Part shown: in pieces, positions 1 to 47,618 of the stretch
Numbering within the stretch: position 1 is the stretch's first letter
Layout of the letters: the number at the start of each line of letters is the position of its first letter
Source of the DNA: Erpetoichthys calabaricus
Lineage: Eukaryota; Chordata; Cladistia; Polypteriformes; Polypteridae
Assembly: GCF_900747795.2 (NCBI RefSeq)
Contig: NC_041394.2
Coordinates: 41,113,226-41,177,225, forward strand
DNA: 64,000 nucleotides
Direction of reading: 5' to 3'
Notes under the pieces: model-generated
What the model was told of the DNA's origin: nothing
The model's database searches: none
What the model saw: only the letters and a program-made list of their open reading frames with translations
Program-made: the position numbers and the translations under genes

Positions 1-2505
1 ATGGCCCTGGAAATAGAAGTGTCAGTGTGCCAAATTTACAGTATGTGAAAATAAACTCTGGTCACGGCTCTGTACTAAAAGAAGTCTCATCAACTAATAT
101 TGCATTGTTTAATTTGAGAAATCTTAATGGCAAAGCATTGGTGCTGTCAGAATTCATCATTGACACCAAACTTGATATGCTGTGTTTAACGGAGACTTGG
201 CAAAAACTGAATGAATTTACGTCTCTCATGGAGGCGACACCACCTGGTTACACTTTCCTCACAGAGCCTCGTAGCTCAAGACAAGGCAGAGGACTTGTAG
301 TAATTATCAGAGTGGATTTAAACATAAAAAGAATCCCAATTGATTGTCAGTGTTCAGCTCCTTGGTATAATTCAGACTCTATGAAAGCAGCTGGCTGACG
401 CTTTGAGAGAATGTCATGTAAGACTGGCCTCACCGTGTACATCCAGGCATTCTCTGACCACCAAAGAGCTTACAGAGAAGCACTAACTGCTGCCAAGAAC
501 ACCCATTACGGCAGAATAATAGAAAGTGGCCACGATAACCCAAGGGTTCTGTTCTCTGTAGTTAATAAACTACTCGAACCCGCATCTGGCCCAACTACCT
601 CTTCTACTGAAGTCTGTGAGAAATTCCTCCACTTTTTCCGTAACAAAATTAAAGATCTAAATAATTCATCTAACATAAATACATCATCTGTTTATATCTT
701 TCCCTGTTCCTTCTCTAAGTTCTCACCAGTCACATCTGCATTTGTTAATAACCTGCTTTGTAAGATGAGACTGACTACTTATCTACTGGACCTCATCCCC
801 ACCACACTACATAAATCCTGCCTTCATGCCATAATCCCGATAAACTCATCCCTTGACACTGGCTTTGTGCCTCTCACTTTTAAAATCGCTTCTGTAACCC
901 CAATGTTAAAAAAGTCTGGTCTTAATGCTGACAATCTTATCAATTTTCGGCCTATTTTCCACTTACCTTTTCTGTCAAAAGTTCTTGAGCGTGTTGTAGC
1001 CTCCCAGCTCACCAACTACTTAACCTCTAATAATTTGATGGAACCCTTTCAGTCTGGTTTCAGGGCGCAGCACAGCTGTGAAACTGCTCTGCTACGGGTA
1101 ACCAATGATTTGCTTATGGCAGCAGACTCTGGACAAACCAGCATATTAATTCTATTAATTCTATTAGACCTCAGTGAAGCATTTGACACTGTCAGACATG
1201 ATATTCAACTGTCCAGAATAGAGAACATGCTGGGTATCTCTGGCACTGCCCTCCAGTGGTTCAAGTCCTATCTGACTCATAGGCAAGAGTTTGTTAGTCT
1301 TGGCAACAGCAGGTCCATCACAGCACTAGTCATACAAGGAGTTCCACAGGGCTCTGTCCTCTGTCCTCTGCTTTTCTGTATTTATATGCTTCCCCTTGGC
1401 CATATTATTCGTAGCTTTTGACTGGGTTATCATTTTATGCAGATGATACTCAACACTAATTCAATGTGGAAGTGGAACTTCATCAGAGGTTTCTCAGCTC
1501 ACATCTTGCCTCAGTGAAGTTAAAACCTGGATGGAGCAGAACTCTTTAAATTTAAATTGCAACAAAACTGAACTCCTGCAAATTGGCACTAAAGTGCAAC
1601 TTAAGAAAATGAGCTCCTTTTCAGTCAGTCTTGGTGGTGATCTCATCAGACCTGCCTCTACTGCAAAGAATCTTGGTGTCATTTTTGATTCCCACATAAA
1701 TCACATTAAGAAACATTCTTACATTCACCTCTGTAACATATCCCGTGTTCGCTTCTTTCTCTCCTTTTCTAATGCTGAGAAACTTGTCCATGCTTTTATC
1801 ACATCCCGCATCGATTATTGTAACTCTCTGCTGGCAGGTGCCCCTTCTAATCTTATATTACAGCTCCAGCTTATTCGAAACTCGGCTGCAAGAGTCCTTA
1901 CTCGAACCAGCAACAGCGAGCACATCACACCCATCCTGCTCCGTCTTCACTGGCTTCCTGTGTCTTACAGAATTGAATATAAAATTCTACTAATAACCTG
2001 CAAAGCCTTAAAATGCCATTGCGCCAAACTACATCAGTGACCTTCTCCATCACTATGTGCCTGCTTGCCCACTAAGGTCCTCTGATTCTGGCAATCTTGT
2101 TGTGCCCCACACTAATCTACACTCAGAGGGTGACAGGGCCTTCATCTGTATAGCACCCAGACTCTGGAATGACCTGCCGAAATTAATCAGGTCAGCTGAC
2201 TCCATGAATTCTTTTAAAAAACAACTCAAAACTCATCTGTTCTGTTGACTTTATTCCCCTTCTTTCAGTTTGCCTCTATGTCAAGATGCTCATGTAACCT
2301 GTATGTGTGTGCGAGACCATCAATTATGTTGTCTGTTAGGCTTTTTTTGAATTACTGTCTTACTCTTCTTTATTTATTAATTTGGTTTAGTACAATGCTA
2401 TATACTGTATACCCTTCTGTTCATTCTTAAACTCTGTGAAGTGCCTTGAGCATGGGAAAGGTGCCATATAAATAAAATTTATTATTATTATTATTATTAT
2501 TATTT
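1..2505 (+). mobile_element. L2-clade LINE, 5' end outside window, decayed
   Basis: Endonuclease N-terminus at 27-387 (LTETW motif), then a jump to the linker and reverse transcriptase at about 411-1470, so the middle of the endonuclease is deleted. RT motifs seen: DLSEAFDTVRHD, GVPQGSVLCPLLF and, in another frame at 1433-1447, FYADD. A C-terminal region follows at 1531-2248 (RIDYCNSLLAG, LHWLPVSYRI). The 3' end has the typical gtgccatataaataaaat block and an (ATT)n tail to about 2503. Several frame breaks show it is dead. Confidence 0.9.
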
Positions 2506-2636
2506 GTTACACCTTGTCTGATGAAGGGGCCTTAGCTGTCTCGAAAGCTTGCATTTGTAATCTATTTAATTGGCCAATAAAAGGTGTAATTTCACCTTAC
2601 TTTCTCCTGTATCAATCTATGACTAACATGGTACAA
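2506..2636 (+). repeat. Interspersed repeat tail with hammerhead-like core
   Basis: A 130-bp segment between two LINEs. It contains CTGATGA at 2518-2524, a weak GC stem, GAAA at 2543-2546 and a GCTTGC mini-hairpin, followed by a 'gccaataaaaggtgt' block. From memory, this block recurs in vertebrate genomes as the end of an interspersed element. The family is not assigned; Penelope-like elements are one possibility because they carry hammerhead motifs. Confidence 0.55.
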
Positions 2637-4200
2637 CTTCTTCTTCTTTCAGCTGCTCCCGTTAGGGGACGCCACAGCGGATCATATCTTTCTGTTCTGC
2701 ATCTTGTTCTGTTACACTCATCACCTGCATGTCCTCTCTCACCACATACATAAACCTTCTCCTAAGCCTTCCTCTTTTCCTCTTCCCTGGCAGCTCTATC
2801 CTTAGCATCCTTCTCCCAATATACTCAGCATCTCTCGTCTGCACATGTCCAAACCAAAGCAATCTCGCCTCTCTGACTTTGTCTCCCAACCGTCCAACTT
2901 GAGCTGACCCTCTAATGTACTCATTTCTAATCCTATCCATCCTTGTCACACCCAATGCAAATCTTAGCATCTTTAACTCTGCTATCTCCAGTTCTGTCTC
3001 CTGCTTTCTGGTCAGTACCACCGTCTCCAATCCATGTAACATAGCTGGTCTCACTACCGTCCTGTAGACCTTCCCTTTCACTCTTGCTGATACCCGTCTG
3101 TCACTCCTGACACTCTTCTCCACCCATTCCATCCTGCCTGCACTCTCTTTTTCACCTCTCTTCCACAATCCCCATTACTCTGTACTGTTGATCCCAAGTA
3201 TTTAAACTCATCCACCTTCACCTTCTCTACTCCCTACATCCTCACCATTCCACTGACCTCCCTCTCATTTACACACATGTATTCTGTCTTGTTCCTACTG
3301 ACCTTCATTCCTCTCCTCTCTAGAGCATATCTCCACCTCTCCAGGGTCTCCTCAACCTGCTCCCTACTATCGCTACAGATCACAATGTCATCAGCAAACA
3401 TCATAGTCCATGGGGACTCCTGTCTAATCTCGTCTGTCAACCTGTCCATCACCATTGCAAATAAGAAAGGGCTCAGAGCCGATCCCTGATGTAATCCCAC
3501 CTCTACCTTGAATGCATCTGTCACTCCTACCGCAGACCTCACCACTGTCACACTTCCCTCGTACATATTCTGTACCACTCTTACATACTTCTCTGGCACT
3601 CCCGACTTCCTCATACAATACCACAGCTCCTCTCGAGGCACCCTGCCATGTGCTTTCTTCAGGTCCACAAAGACACAATGCAACTCCTTCTGGCCTTCTC
3701 TAAATCTCTCCATCAACATCCTCAGAGCAAACATTGCATCTGTGGTGCTCTTTCTTGGCATGAAATCATACTGCTGCTCACTAATCATCACCTCACTTCT
3801 TAACCTAGCTTCCACTACTCTTTCCCATAATGTATGCTGTGGCTCATCAATTTTATTCCCCTGTAGTTACTGCAGTCCTGCACATCCCCCTTATTCTTAA
3901 ATATCGGCACCAGTACACTTCTTCTCCACTCCTCAGGCATCCTCTCACTTTCCAAGATTCCATTAAAAAATCTGGTTAAAATCTCCACTGCCATCTCTCC
4001 TAAACACCTCTATGCTTCCATAGGTATGGCATCTAGACCAACGGCCTTTCCACTTTTCATCCTCTTCATAGCTGTCCTTACTTCCTCCTTGCTAATCTGT
4101 TGCACTTCCTGATTCACTATCTCCACATCATCCAACCTCTTCTCTGTCTCGTACTCTTCATTCATCAGCCTCTCAAAGTACTCTTTCCATCTGCTCCTTA
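2637..4200 (-). mobile_element. RTE-clade LINE fragment
   Basis: Reading leftward: the pre-RT segment (KEYFERLMNEE; SGKAVGLDAIP) at 4200-4010, RT fragments at 3815-3234 with FVDLKKAHGRVPREELW, LHQGSALSPFLF and MFADDIVICSDS, then the C-terminal part at 3168-2662 with VYRTVVRPAMLHG, RNEYIRGSAQV and LLWFGHV. This is the RTE/BovB layout. It ends at an (AAG)n tail at about 2637-2648. It is 5'-truncated and carries frame breaks. Confidence 0.88.
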
Positions 4201-4636
4201 CATGAAGAGTAACAAGAGTAACAGTGCACAAAAATGCATCTGGCATGTTTCTTGGAATTGAAGTGCAAGTGATGCCTCCTTGTTAGATAAGGAAACATCT
4301 AGAGTCAGTCTGTCTGTATCATTCTGTTTTCTGCTGGTCTTGAGTGTTACTGTTACATTGGATTTCATGTAGACTTGGTCCAGGATGCTTGGTAGGTGAA
4401 CCATTCTATAACAAGATAGCACTGCTTCATTATGTGCTCAATGGTGTCCTCTGCTGGTCACTGTTCTGGAATCAGAAAAATCAAGATTGTACCTAGTGGG
4501 AATAAAGGGACTGTGATAGAATGTTAAATTAGTAGTAAAAATAGAAACATAAAATGTACTTTTCAAAAAAGACATAAAGCACACACTCTACAGTTATTCT
4601 CTGAGTGTCTCAACTTTCTGTTTGGTATTTCTGTAG
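4201..4636. other. Unassigned sequence upstream of first SEC24 exon seen
   Basis: No coding exon or recognisable repeat. The SEC24 zinc-finger exon that should precede the exon at 4637 was not found here or before position 1, so it probably lies upstream of the window. Confidence 0.6.
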
Positions 4637-39478
<34,842 letters not shown>

Positions 39479-40039
39479 ACCCCCCAAAGCTAAATCTGTG
39501 AAATTGTGTTTTTGTTCCCAAACATAAATCTAGAATACACGACAAATATTCAGTCACAATGAAAAGCGTATTTGAGATGCACCCACACAGTACAAACACA
39601 TTTAGATCAGCACTCGCGTACCTGACAGGGCCCTGCGTATGCCCAGTGATAGAATGGTGCCCTCTTAAGGACTGCTAATTTTCTACCAATGCTATCAAAA
39701 TGGGCTTTGACTGTCCACTCCTCTGCACTGAATTACCTGCATGTGATGAAGGATGTTCTGTCCAAATGAACATCAGTAATAGATTGGAAAGCTGCATGGT
39801 CATGCAATAGTGGGAAGCTCCTGCTTCTTCAGCTTTGCATTTAAGACAACAGTTTTGAACTGAAAGCATAAAATGTATGTTCAGAATGACAGAGAGTTAG
39901 AGCCTGTCTCTGTAGCCTGGGTGGCACATTCACATTATTTAATACAAAGTGATTTTACATTCACCATATATGTTGGGATTGTGGCCTGCAGACGCAGGCA
40001 GACACAAGTTTTGTCTGTGGGAAACACTTGCCAAATTGT

Positions 40040-40450
40040 TTCCCACCTTCTCAACACAGTACAATAATAAGGCACACAAAGCACTTCTTTGTCTCTGACC
40101 TACTCTCGGTCTCGTTCTGCCTCCACTCCTCCATCAAGCTTCATCTGCCCCTCCTGACTCTGGTCCCGTGGGCAGTGGCAGCGGTCCTCTTTTATCCAAC
40201 ACCCAGGAGCACTTCCAGATGAGGTGGAAGCCCAACCAAGTAGGGCTCCAAAGTCTCCGTAGCAACCCCTGGCGGCACCCACGAAACCTAACAGGGCTGT
40301 GCCAAACTCCAACTCCCATGAAGCCCTGTGGAAATCAGAGGCACCACTGCAACCCACGAGGGCTACCATCTAACATTCTAGGGCCGGTAATGCCCTCTTA
40401 CTGTTTTCTCCTCCGGTCCTTCCTTTATGAAGGTGTCCTGACTAGGTAAT
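40040..40450 (-). repeat. GC-rich interspersed repeat, family A
   Basis: Partner of 35043-35590; see matching blocks there. It lies just downstream of the SEC24-like gene. Confidence 0.6.
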
Positions 40451-41140
40451 GGTTCTGTTCTTTGAACTTTGAGCAAATGCAATGTTCTTCATAATTGATT
40501 AATAGAAGGTTTTATAGTATTAACATGACCAGCCAACAATAAACCATCGTGATGAAGTTGAACTCAGTACAGTCTAGTGTGGTGATAGAGCCTAGCAAGC
40601 CATCAGCATAAGACAGAAGCAGGATTCATCTCTGGTTATCCAGACTGCTTGAGTCCAGCATAAGTTGAAAGGTGGTAGATCAATGTGAATAGTCACCTTC
40701 AGATGTCATAATGGACCACGTAAATAGAGATCTACTCCTGTGAGCCATGTGTCCCTACATGGTCCATGGAGGACACTGTGATAGAAAGCACTTGCACAAG
40801 TAATGTGGTGGTCTCATACATGCCCTGCTGATCTTCCAGTGTTGCTGTTACTTTGGGCCTTCCTGGTTCATCCTGAAACCTGCAAACATTTTCCAGGTCT
40901 TACAGGCCAACATATACCACAGTCCATGTGACCAAACAGCCTCAAAATGGCCGATTTACTCAAGTCACTACAAGATTTGTTCAATTGCTCTACCAGTGCT
41001 AAGGTATTCTAGGTGTACTGTAATAAGAGGACAAGCGTGCTCATCAAGCCTGCCATAATTAGGTGATGCCCTCTAGCCAAGAGGACATGAACAGTACATT
41101 TATAAATTACTCCTCCCTTTTTAACACATTTTGTCGTGTA
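40451..41140. other. Intergenic, nothing recognised
   Basis: No open frame or repeat ends found. Confidence 0.45.
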
Positions 41141-42478
41141 GCAGGAATGCTTTACAATTATTTAAATTCAATTTTCCCTCGTCAAGCAAAACAACACCAG
41201 AATGACAAGGTGAAAATGTGAGTTTTAGAAATTTTTTTCAAATTAAAATGAGAAACTGAAACATTAAATTGACATAAATATTCAGAATTTAGTTGAAACG
41301 CTTTGGCAACGATAACGAGCTGGAGTCTTCCTGGGTTGGACTTGAAAAGCTTCACACTCCTCGATTGTTGGATTTTCTATCATTCTTCAATGCTTTCTCT
41401 CTCAAACTCTGTCAGGTTGGACGGAGAGCATCAGTGGACAAATGGGCTCTTGCTGGGCAACTCAAGGACATTCAGAGTTGTCCTTAAGCAACTCCTTTGT
41501 GCCATTAAACTTAGAACTTTCAGCCAAAATTACTCTGAAGCAAGTTTTCATTAAGGAGATCCCAGTACTTTTCTCCATTAGGTGGCTACCAGTGCCTTCT
41601 GCTGAAAAACAACCCCATAGCATAATACGGCCACCACCACGCTTCACTGTTGAAATTTTACCACACAGGTGATGAGCGGTGCCTGGTTCTCTCCAGACAT
41701 GACACCCAGAATGAAGGGCATAACGTTCAATCTTTGTTTTATCATTGTCGCAGTCAGAGTCCTTTAGGTGTCCAAGTGGGCTTTTATGTGTCTTTGCTGA
41801 GGAGGGACTTCCATCTGACCACTTTTCCATAAAGCCCAGATCAGTGGAATGCTGTAGTGATAGCTGCCCTGATACTTTTCCCCATCTCCACATAGGTTCT
41901 CTGGAGTTCACACAGAGTAACTATTGGGGTTTTAGTCACCTCCCTCACCAAAATCCTTCTGCCCCATTTACGCAGTTTGGCCGGGCAGCCGGCTGTAGGA
42001 AAAGATGAGTAGTCCATTGTGGAGGCAACGGTGTCATTTGCAACCTTCAATGTGGCAGACATTTTTTTGTAGCCTTCTCCACACAATCCTGTCGATAAGC
42101 CCTGCAGACAATTCCTTCTATCTCATGGCTTGTTTTAGTCTCAACTGTCGGGCAAGTGTGTGCCTTTCCTGATTATGTCCAGTCAATAGAATTGACCCCA
42201 GGTGGACTCCAAACAAGGTGTGGAAACATCTCATTGATGATCAATAGAATGGCACAATCCTGAGCCAGATTTCACGTGCCATAGCAAAGGATCTGTATAC
42301 TTGGGTCAATAAGTTCAGTTTATTATTTTTAATAAACTTGCAAAAATGTCTAAAATCTTTTCATTTTGTACTTCTGGTATACTGAGTATTGCTTGATAAA
42401 GGAAAAAATAAACAATTTTAAATGCAAGATTGGAAAATAAAAATGTCCCAAAAGTAAAGAAGTCTGAATGCACTGTAC
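41141..42478 (-). mobile_element. Tc1-like DNA transposon, decayed
   Basis: Minus-strand transposase: N-terminal HTH piece RKWGRRILVREVTKTPIVTL at about 41990, then SGCHVWREPGTAHHLCGKIS and RGGGRIMLWGCFSAEGTGS at about 41640. The right terminus gaatgcactgtac at 42466-42478 is a typical end. The left inverted repeat was not found, so that end is truncated. Confidence 0.85.
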
Positions 42479-42959
42479 ACATGACCTTAAAACCAAATCA
42501 TTTTTATACTTTGCCACTTTTCTTATCTTTGTCAGCAGTTTTCATGTAAACTACAGCCTTGCTTCCAAATGTCTCTGTATTAGGAGTCACACTTATTTAA
42601 AGCCTGCAAGATTAAAAGAATGGACAGAGGCCTATCTAAGCAACAACTGCACTTGCCCAGGCCATTCCAAGGCATGAGTACAGATATTTTATCAAACAAG
42701 CTCATGCACAGTTGGGGTCAGGAGTGGCCAGACTATACATATATGCTGCATGTCTCCAAGATGGTGGAGGGGACAGCTCTTCCCACAAATAAAAAAAAAA
42801 TCACATGAACATACACAGTAGACAAAGAGAGCGCTCAATAAAAGATTTCACATTAAAATTTTGAAGCAGTGAGGTACCAGTGCTAATTAACGTACCACCT
42901 TGTCATCCTGCTTCTCCTTTATCCATTCACTGAAACCCTCTCTTTAATTTAAAGGTCAC
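42479..42959. other. Intergenic, nothing recognised
   Basis: Short unassigned stretch. Confidence 0.4.
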
Positions 42960-43200
42960 TGGAAGACAATCTTTTCAGTCAGCAACAGGCACACGTTAAG
43001 AACACTGGATTGGACACCATTCAAAGATCACAATCACACACACATTCGTTTCATTTCATTTTGGGACAATTTAGAGTTGCAAATCAATCTAAACTCAACT
43101 TTGAGATGTGGCAGGAAAAATAAAAAGGGACAAGGAGAGACCCGCAAGCTGCACACAGTGACCGTACAGAGCGTCAGTTCCAGCTGCCTCCACGTCATCA
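42960..43200 (-). mobile_element. tRNA-derived SINE, old copy
   Basis: acaatttagagttgcaaatc, tttgagatgtggcaggaa and ctgcacacagtgaccgtaca are reverse-complement blocks of the common SINE, with a CA run at 43033-43040. Confidence 0.6.
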
Positions 43201-43887
43201 TATTTTTCAATCAAATGTAGTTGCCTTTCATCCAGTCTGCATTACTGCAATCCTACTTGGAATTTACAGATATGGATATGGGACATTGTGTTTAACAGCG
43301 AGTTAACAATTGCTTATTTTGTAAATTTAGATACACAAAGTGCACATATTAGTGCTGTTGTATTGAGATGTTCCCATCAGAAAAAGCCAGAATCCTGCCA
43401 TAGACAGGAATCAAACACAGTCACACACAGGGGTAATTTAAAAGTCAGCAGAGGAATTCATCAAAAAATGAAACATGCCAACTCTATCTTAAAAGTACCT
43501 GTGGGGACCAAGTGTGGCACCGCCTGGTAATACACTACCAATATAACTTTCAGCAAAAAGAAAAAGGAATGCATGACTGGCAGTAATTAAACAAATATAT
43601 ATTTTCAGAATACCACAGGAGTAAAGTATTCTAGATGGTGGAGGAAGTATTATGGCATGATCATGCATGGCTGCAAATGGACGCCAGTCACTGGTGTTTA
43701 CGGAGGATATGACTTTTGGATGAAGTAGCAGGATGATCTCTGAAGTACAGTATATAGGGCTATACTGTCTGCTCAGATTCAGCCAAATGCCGCAAAACTG
43801 ATAGGACAATGCTTCAGAGTACAGACAATAAGTCAAAACATACAATCACAGCAAACCAAGTGCTTTTCAATGCCAAGTAGAGAAATA

Positions 43888-46618
43888 CTAGGGGGCTCTG
43901 CCCCCAGCTCGCCAACCCCTGGTGTTGGGGCATGACAAAGAGTGAGATGTATGAATGAGATATAGAATAGTGTGAAGGTGTGGATGATGCATATAGAAAG
44001 CAAACAATAAAGTGCTTGGCACAGTGTAATGGTTTATTGGAATATTTCTTTGTACACAACATTAGTAGTAAAGATGGTGTCTTGTCCTTGAATGAGTCTT
44101 CCTTGGCATGGAGCATTTATAACTTTAACGTCAGATGAACGACGAACACGTGAGAAGGCAACATAAAGTTGTCCATGTCCAAAAACGGGTTCAGAGAGGT
44201 AGATGCCAACCTTGTCCATGGTTTGTCCTTGTGATTTGTTGATGGTCATGGCAAATGCAGGTTTAATGGGGAACTGTCGGCATTTCAATGTAAAAGGTAA
44301 TTCCAGGTCAGAACTTGTAAGGTCAATTCTAGGAATCAGAACAGTATTGTTAGCATGTGATCCTGTAAAAACTGTCGCTTGAATAACATTGTGTGTCATG
44401 GTGTTGACGACTAAACGTGTGCCATTGCATAAACCCTGTTTAGTGTTAAGGTTTCTTAATAGCATGATTATTGTTCCGTTTTTAAGGCTAAGATTGTGTT
44501 GTGGTAATCCGGCTGGGTTAATAGTGTTCAAATATTCTAAGGGTAAATTAAGATGGTCATTGTCGTCATCAAAGTCAAGTTTGTCAGAGTTTAGAAAGAG
44601 CCGTGCCTCTCCAGGAAGTAATGAAATGACCTGGTTATTAATGTGATTAACATTAATATTTTTTGGACATAATATAGTCCATTGTGTTAAAAGGGGTATT
44701 TGGTCTAATGAGATTACTGTTCCAAATATCTCCGTAAGTAAGTCGTCGCAGATAAAGGGTTGAGGAATTGTAATAATATCTGGGTGAAGTACATCTGTAT
44801 TGGTGAGTGTGCCATCTCCCAGTTGTAATAAGCAATTGTTATATTCGGGATCTGGACATCGCATGTTTTGTACTAAGTGTATATTTTGAAAGCAATGCCA
44901 ATTGTCCGCGTAACATTTTTTTGAAGCGCGTTGTAGGTTCCCGACGTGAATTTTTTTTTTGTTTTTGATGCGGGTGCGTGTTTGTGGTCCTGTTACTCGA
45001 GCCGTCTAGTTTTGTACCCGTGATCGTATCGTTAGGAATATGGATAAGTAATAAGGAGGATCGCACTCACTGTTAATATGCGGACTGTTCGTTTCTTCGT
45101 ATTATCACCAATCAGGTCTCGCGCCTGTATATGTATTGTAGTTCGCTCTCTTGTTGTTTATGTATGACGTCGTCGCGTATTTTAAGGTGGACTGAATAAT
45201 AGCTGAGCACATGGCATGTGGAGCAATAGCTAAGCACTGTCTAAAATCTCCTCCTAATAAAAGTACCTTTCCTCCAAAGTGAAAATTATTATTCATCAAC
45301 GCAATGCCAATTGTCCGCGTATTTTAAGGTGGACTGAAAAATAGCTGAGAGCATTGGATGTGGAGCAATAGTTAAGCACCGTCTAAAATCTCCTCCTAAT
45401 AACAGTACCTTTCCTCCAAAGGGAATAGTGTATTATTATTTATCAACCTTTGTAGAAGTTTATCAATGGTGTTGAGTAAGTGAGTGGATGCCATTGTAAA
45501 TTCATCTATAATTAATAGTGTGGCAAGATGGATGTCACGTGCATTGTTACTGTTCATTTTCATAGTGGACACCGATGTTTCTGTGATTGGGTCCGGTATA
45601 TTGCCTTTTGGTGGCCTGATATTTACTTCGGTATATGCAAAAGCAAACGAACTATTGTAGGATCTAATACAGTTCGTAAAGTTTTTACTTTCAGGATATG
45701 AATGTAAAGGAGGCAGTCTAATTTGACCCTTTTGACAACAACGTGTAAATTCATTACTTGTATTGCCAGTTGTTTCTTCAGGGAAGTTAAGTGAATGACA
45801 ATGACTGCAAATGACATTCATTAATCCCAATGAATTTTCATGAATAGTGGACTCATTGTTGAACGTGTTGTCAGCTAACTGGCGCAATCGTTTAGCATGT
45901 GTCTGTCGTCGATGTCCTTGACGTGTATCTTTTGCTTGTGCCGTTTGAGAGGCGCGTCGTTGTATGTCCAGGATTTGGGACGTGCTATTCTGGAGCTGTA
46001 ATCGATTTGCCTGTGCTGTAGTTTTGAACCCTTGCTTATTTGAGCTTTGCGTTTTTGGAGCCGAGACATTTTTTCTTGGCACGTAGCCTCACTTTTTTTT
46101 ATCTCTGTTAGTGGAGGGGGTGTTTGTGTGTGGTGGGTCTGAATTGTCTTTTTTGTGTGCGTACCGTTTCGTGTGCTATGTGGCACTTGCGTCTGACTCC
46201 TTTCTTTTTGGTTTTCTAGGGGCGCGTCGCCTCATTTCTTATTTCAGTTACTGGAGGGGGGCTTTGTGTGTCGTGGGCGTCTGAGGAGGGGGTGGTGGGA
46301 TTGGTGGGGCGCGAGCAGCTTCTTTTTTTTGTGTGCTACGGGCTTGTTGAATCCTCCTCTTTGTGTGTGTCCCGTCCGTTGCTTGTAGGGGGGTGGGGTT
46401 GGGATTGGTGGGGCGCAAGCGGCTTCTTTTTTTTGTGTGCTAGGGGCTTGTGGAATCCTCCTCTTTGTATGTGTGTCCCGTTTCGTGTGGCGCCGGTGTC
46501 TGACTCCTTTTTTCTGTGGTCGCGGCGCCTCATTTCTTGGGGCGCCTGCGCAGTACGTCTTTTGCGTCCACGGCCCATGGCCAGATGTCCCTGCGTCCAT
46601 CCGGTTTACCATTCTCGA
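43888..46618 (-). mobile_element. Helitron with RepHel remnants
   Basis: The 3' end (+ strand 43888) is ctagggggctctgccccc, a GC hairpin next to CTAG. The 5' end (46618) reads TCGAGAATGGTAAACCGGAT on the minus strand, matching the second Helitron at 52628. Minus-strand coding remnants: basic N-terminus (NRLQLQNSTSQILDIQRRAS, 46082-45396), helicase middle (LATLLIIDEFTMAST; FHFGGKVLLLGGDFRQCLAI), and C-terminal PIF1-type helicase (44864-44034: LPFTLKCRQFPIKPAFAMTI, NKSQGQT, GQLYVAFSRVRRSSDVKV). The Rep nicking domain and the Walker A region are missing, and 142 bp are duplicated, so it is not autonomous. Confidence 0.93.
45174..45457 (-). repeat. 142-bp tandem duplication inside helicase
   Basis: cgcgtattttaaggtggact at 45174 recurs at 45316 and continues through ctaaaatctcctcctaata and gtacctttcctccaaag. 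Two diverged copies, period 142. Confidence 0.85.
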
Positions 46619-47103
46619 TTAGTAATGTGGATTCTTGAAATGCCAAGTCAATTAACTGACCTCAACCCAACTGGAAATGCATTTCACTTGCTGAAGACAA
46701 AACTGATGGTAGAAAATCCAACAAACAAGCAGCAACTGAAGACAGGCCTGGCAAAGTATTACTAGGGTGGAAACCCAGCAATAGGAGAAGGCCATGGGTT
46801 CCAGACTTCAGGCAGTCATTGACTGTAAAGCTTTTTAACCAAATATTGAAAATGATCATTATATTTATGGTTATGTTAGTTTGTCCCAATACTTTTGAGC
46901 CTCTGAAAATAGGGGGACCATGCATAAATATGTCTGTCTTTTCTAAATATCTCATACAATATTTTTGTTAAACCCCTTGAATTAAAGCACTAAGTGTATA
47001 ATCAAATCTTGATTGCTTTGTTTCTAATCCAGTGTGGAGGTGTACAGGGCCAAAATTATGAAAACCGTGTGTCTGCCCAAATACTTATGAACCTGACTGT
47101 AGT

Positions 47104-47337
47104 TATACACAGTGTACAATGGATATAAAAAGTCTACGCACCACACTAATGAAAGTAGGCTTCTATACAATTTATTTTTTCAAACAGTTTCTGATTTGTC
47201 TTTGCTTTCCATGTATAGACTGCAATTTTGCAATACATGTGGAATAAGTTCTGTCAGGATTTATCTTGGCTTCATTTTTTTATTACACAAAACTTGCAAT
47301 TTTGGTAGGTGTGTGTAAACCTTTTATACCCACTGTA
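47104..47337. mobile_element. Tc1/mariner-type MITE
   Basis: Inverted ends: tggatataaaaagtctacgc-acc (47120) and ggtgtgtgtaaaccttttat-accca (47307-47331). About 230 bp, no coding. It abuts the end of the split Tc1 element. Confidence 0.7.
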
Positions 47338-47481
47338 TGTTAAGAGGTGAAAAAACAATGTGGCCCGGAAGGGAATGGTAATTAAAAACTACACGGTGTT
47401 GAAATAAGGCCCATGAGCCTTTCTGCCACCCACTGTTTTTGCAGCATAAAGGCAGGGTTTTGAAAAAGTATGATTTTGTAG

Positions 47482-47487
47482 TTTATT
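47482..47487 (-). terminator. Poly(A) signal of MRPS24
   Basis: TTTATT on + strand is AATAAA on the coding strand, about 130 bases after the MRPS24 stop. Confidence 0.5.
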
Positions 47488-47618
47488 TTTAATCACAATG
47501 TTGCTAATACAGCCATTTTTCTTTTCAGTGCTGAATTTAACACTTTGACATCACAATCAACAGTTCACAAGCTTCACTACATTTCATGTCACTTTTCCAT
47601 CCATCTTAAGAGTTTTGT

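Larger units (their letters stand above)
43540..47104 (+). mobile_element. Tc1/mariner element split by a Helitron
   Basis: Left piece 43540-43887 includes GGGSIMA-SCMAANG and SLVFTED. Right piece 46619-47104 includes WILEMPSQLTDLNPTGNAFH then LLKTKLMVENPTNKQQLKTG (the DLNPxE catalytic block) and ends tgcccaaatacttatgaacc-tgactgta. The left terminal repeat is missing. The Helitron occupies 43888-46618. Confidence 0.8.

Noticed and set aside
46268-46765. 165-codon + strand frame
   Set aside because: Mostly the antisense of the Helitron 5' region read into the Tc1 block; only its last third is real transposase sequence.
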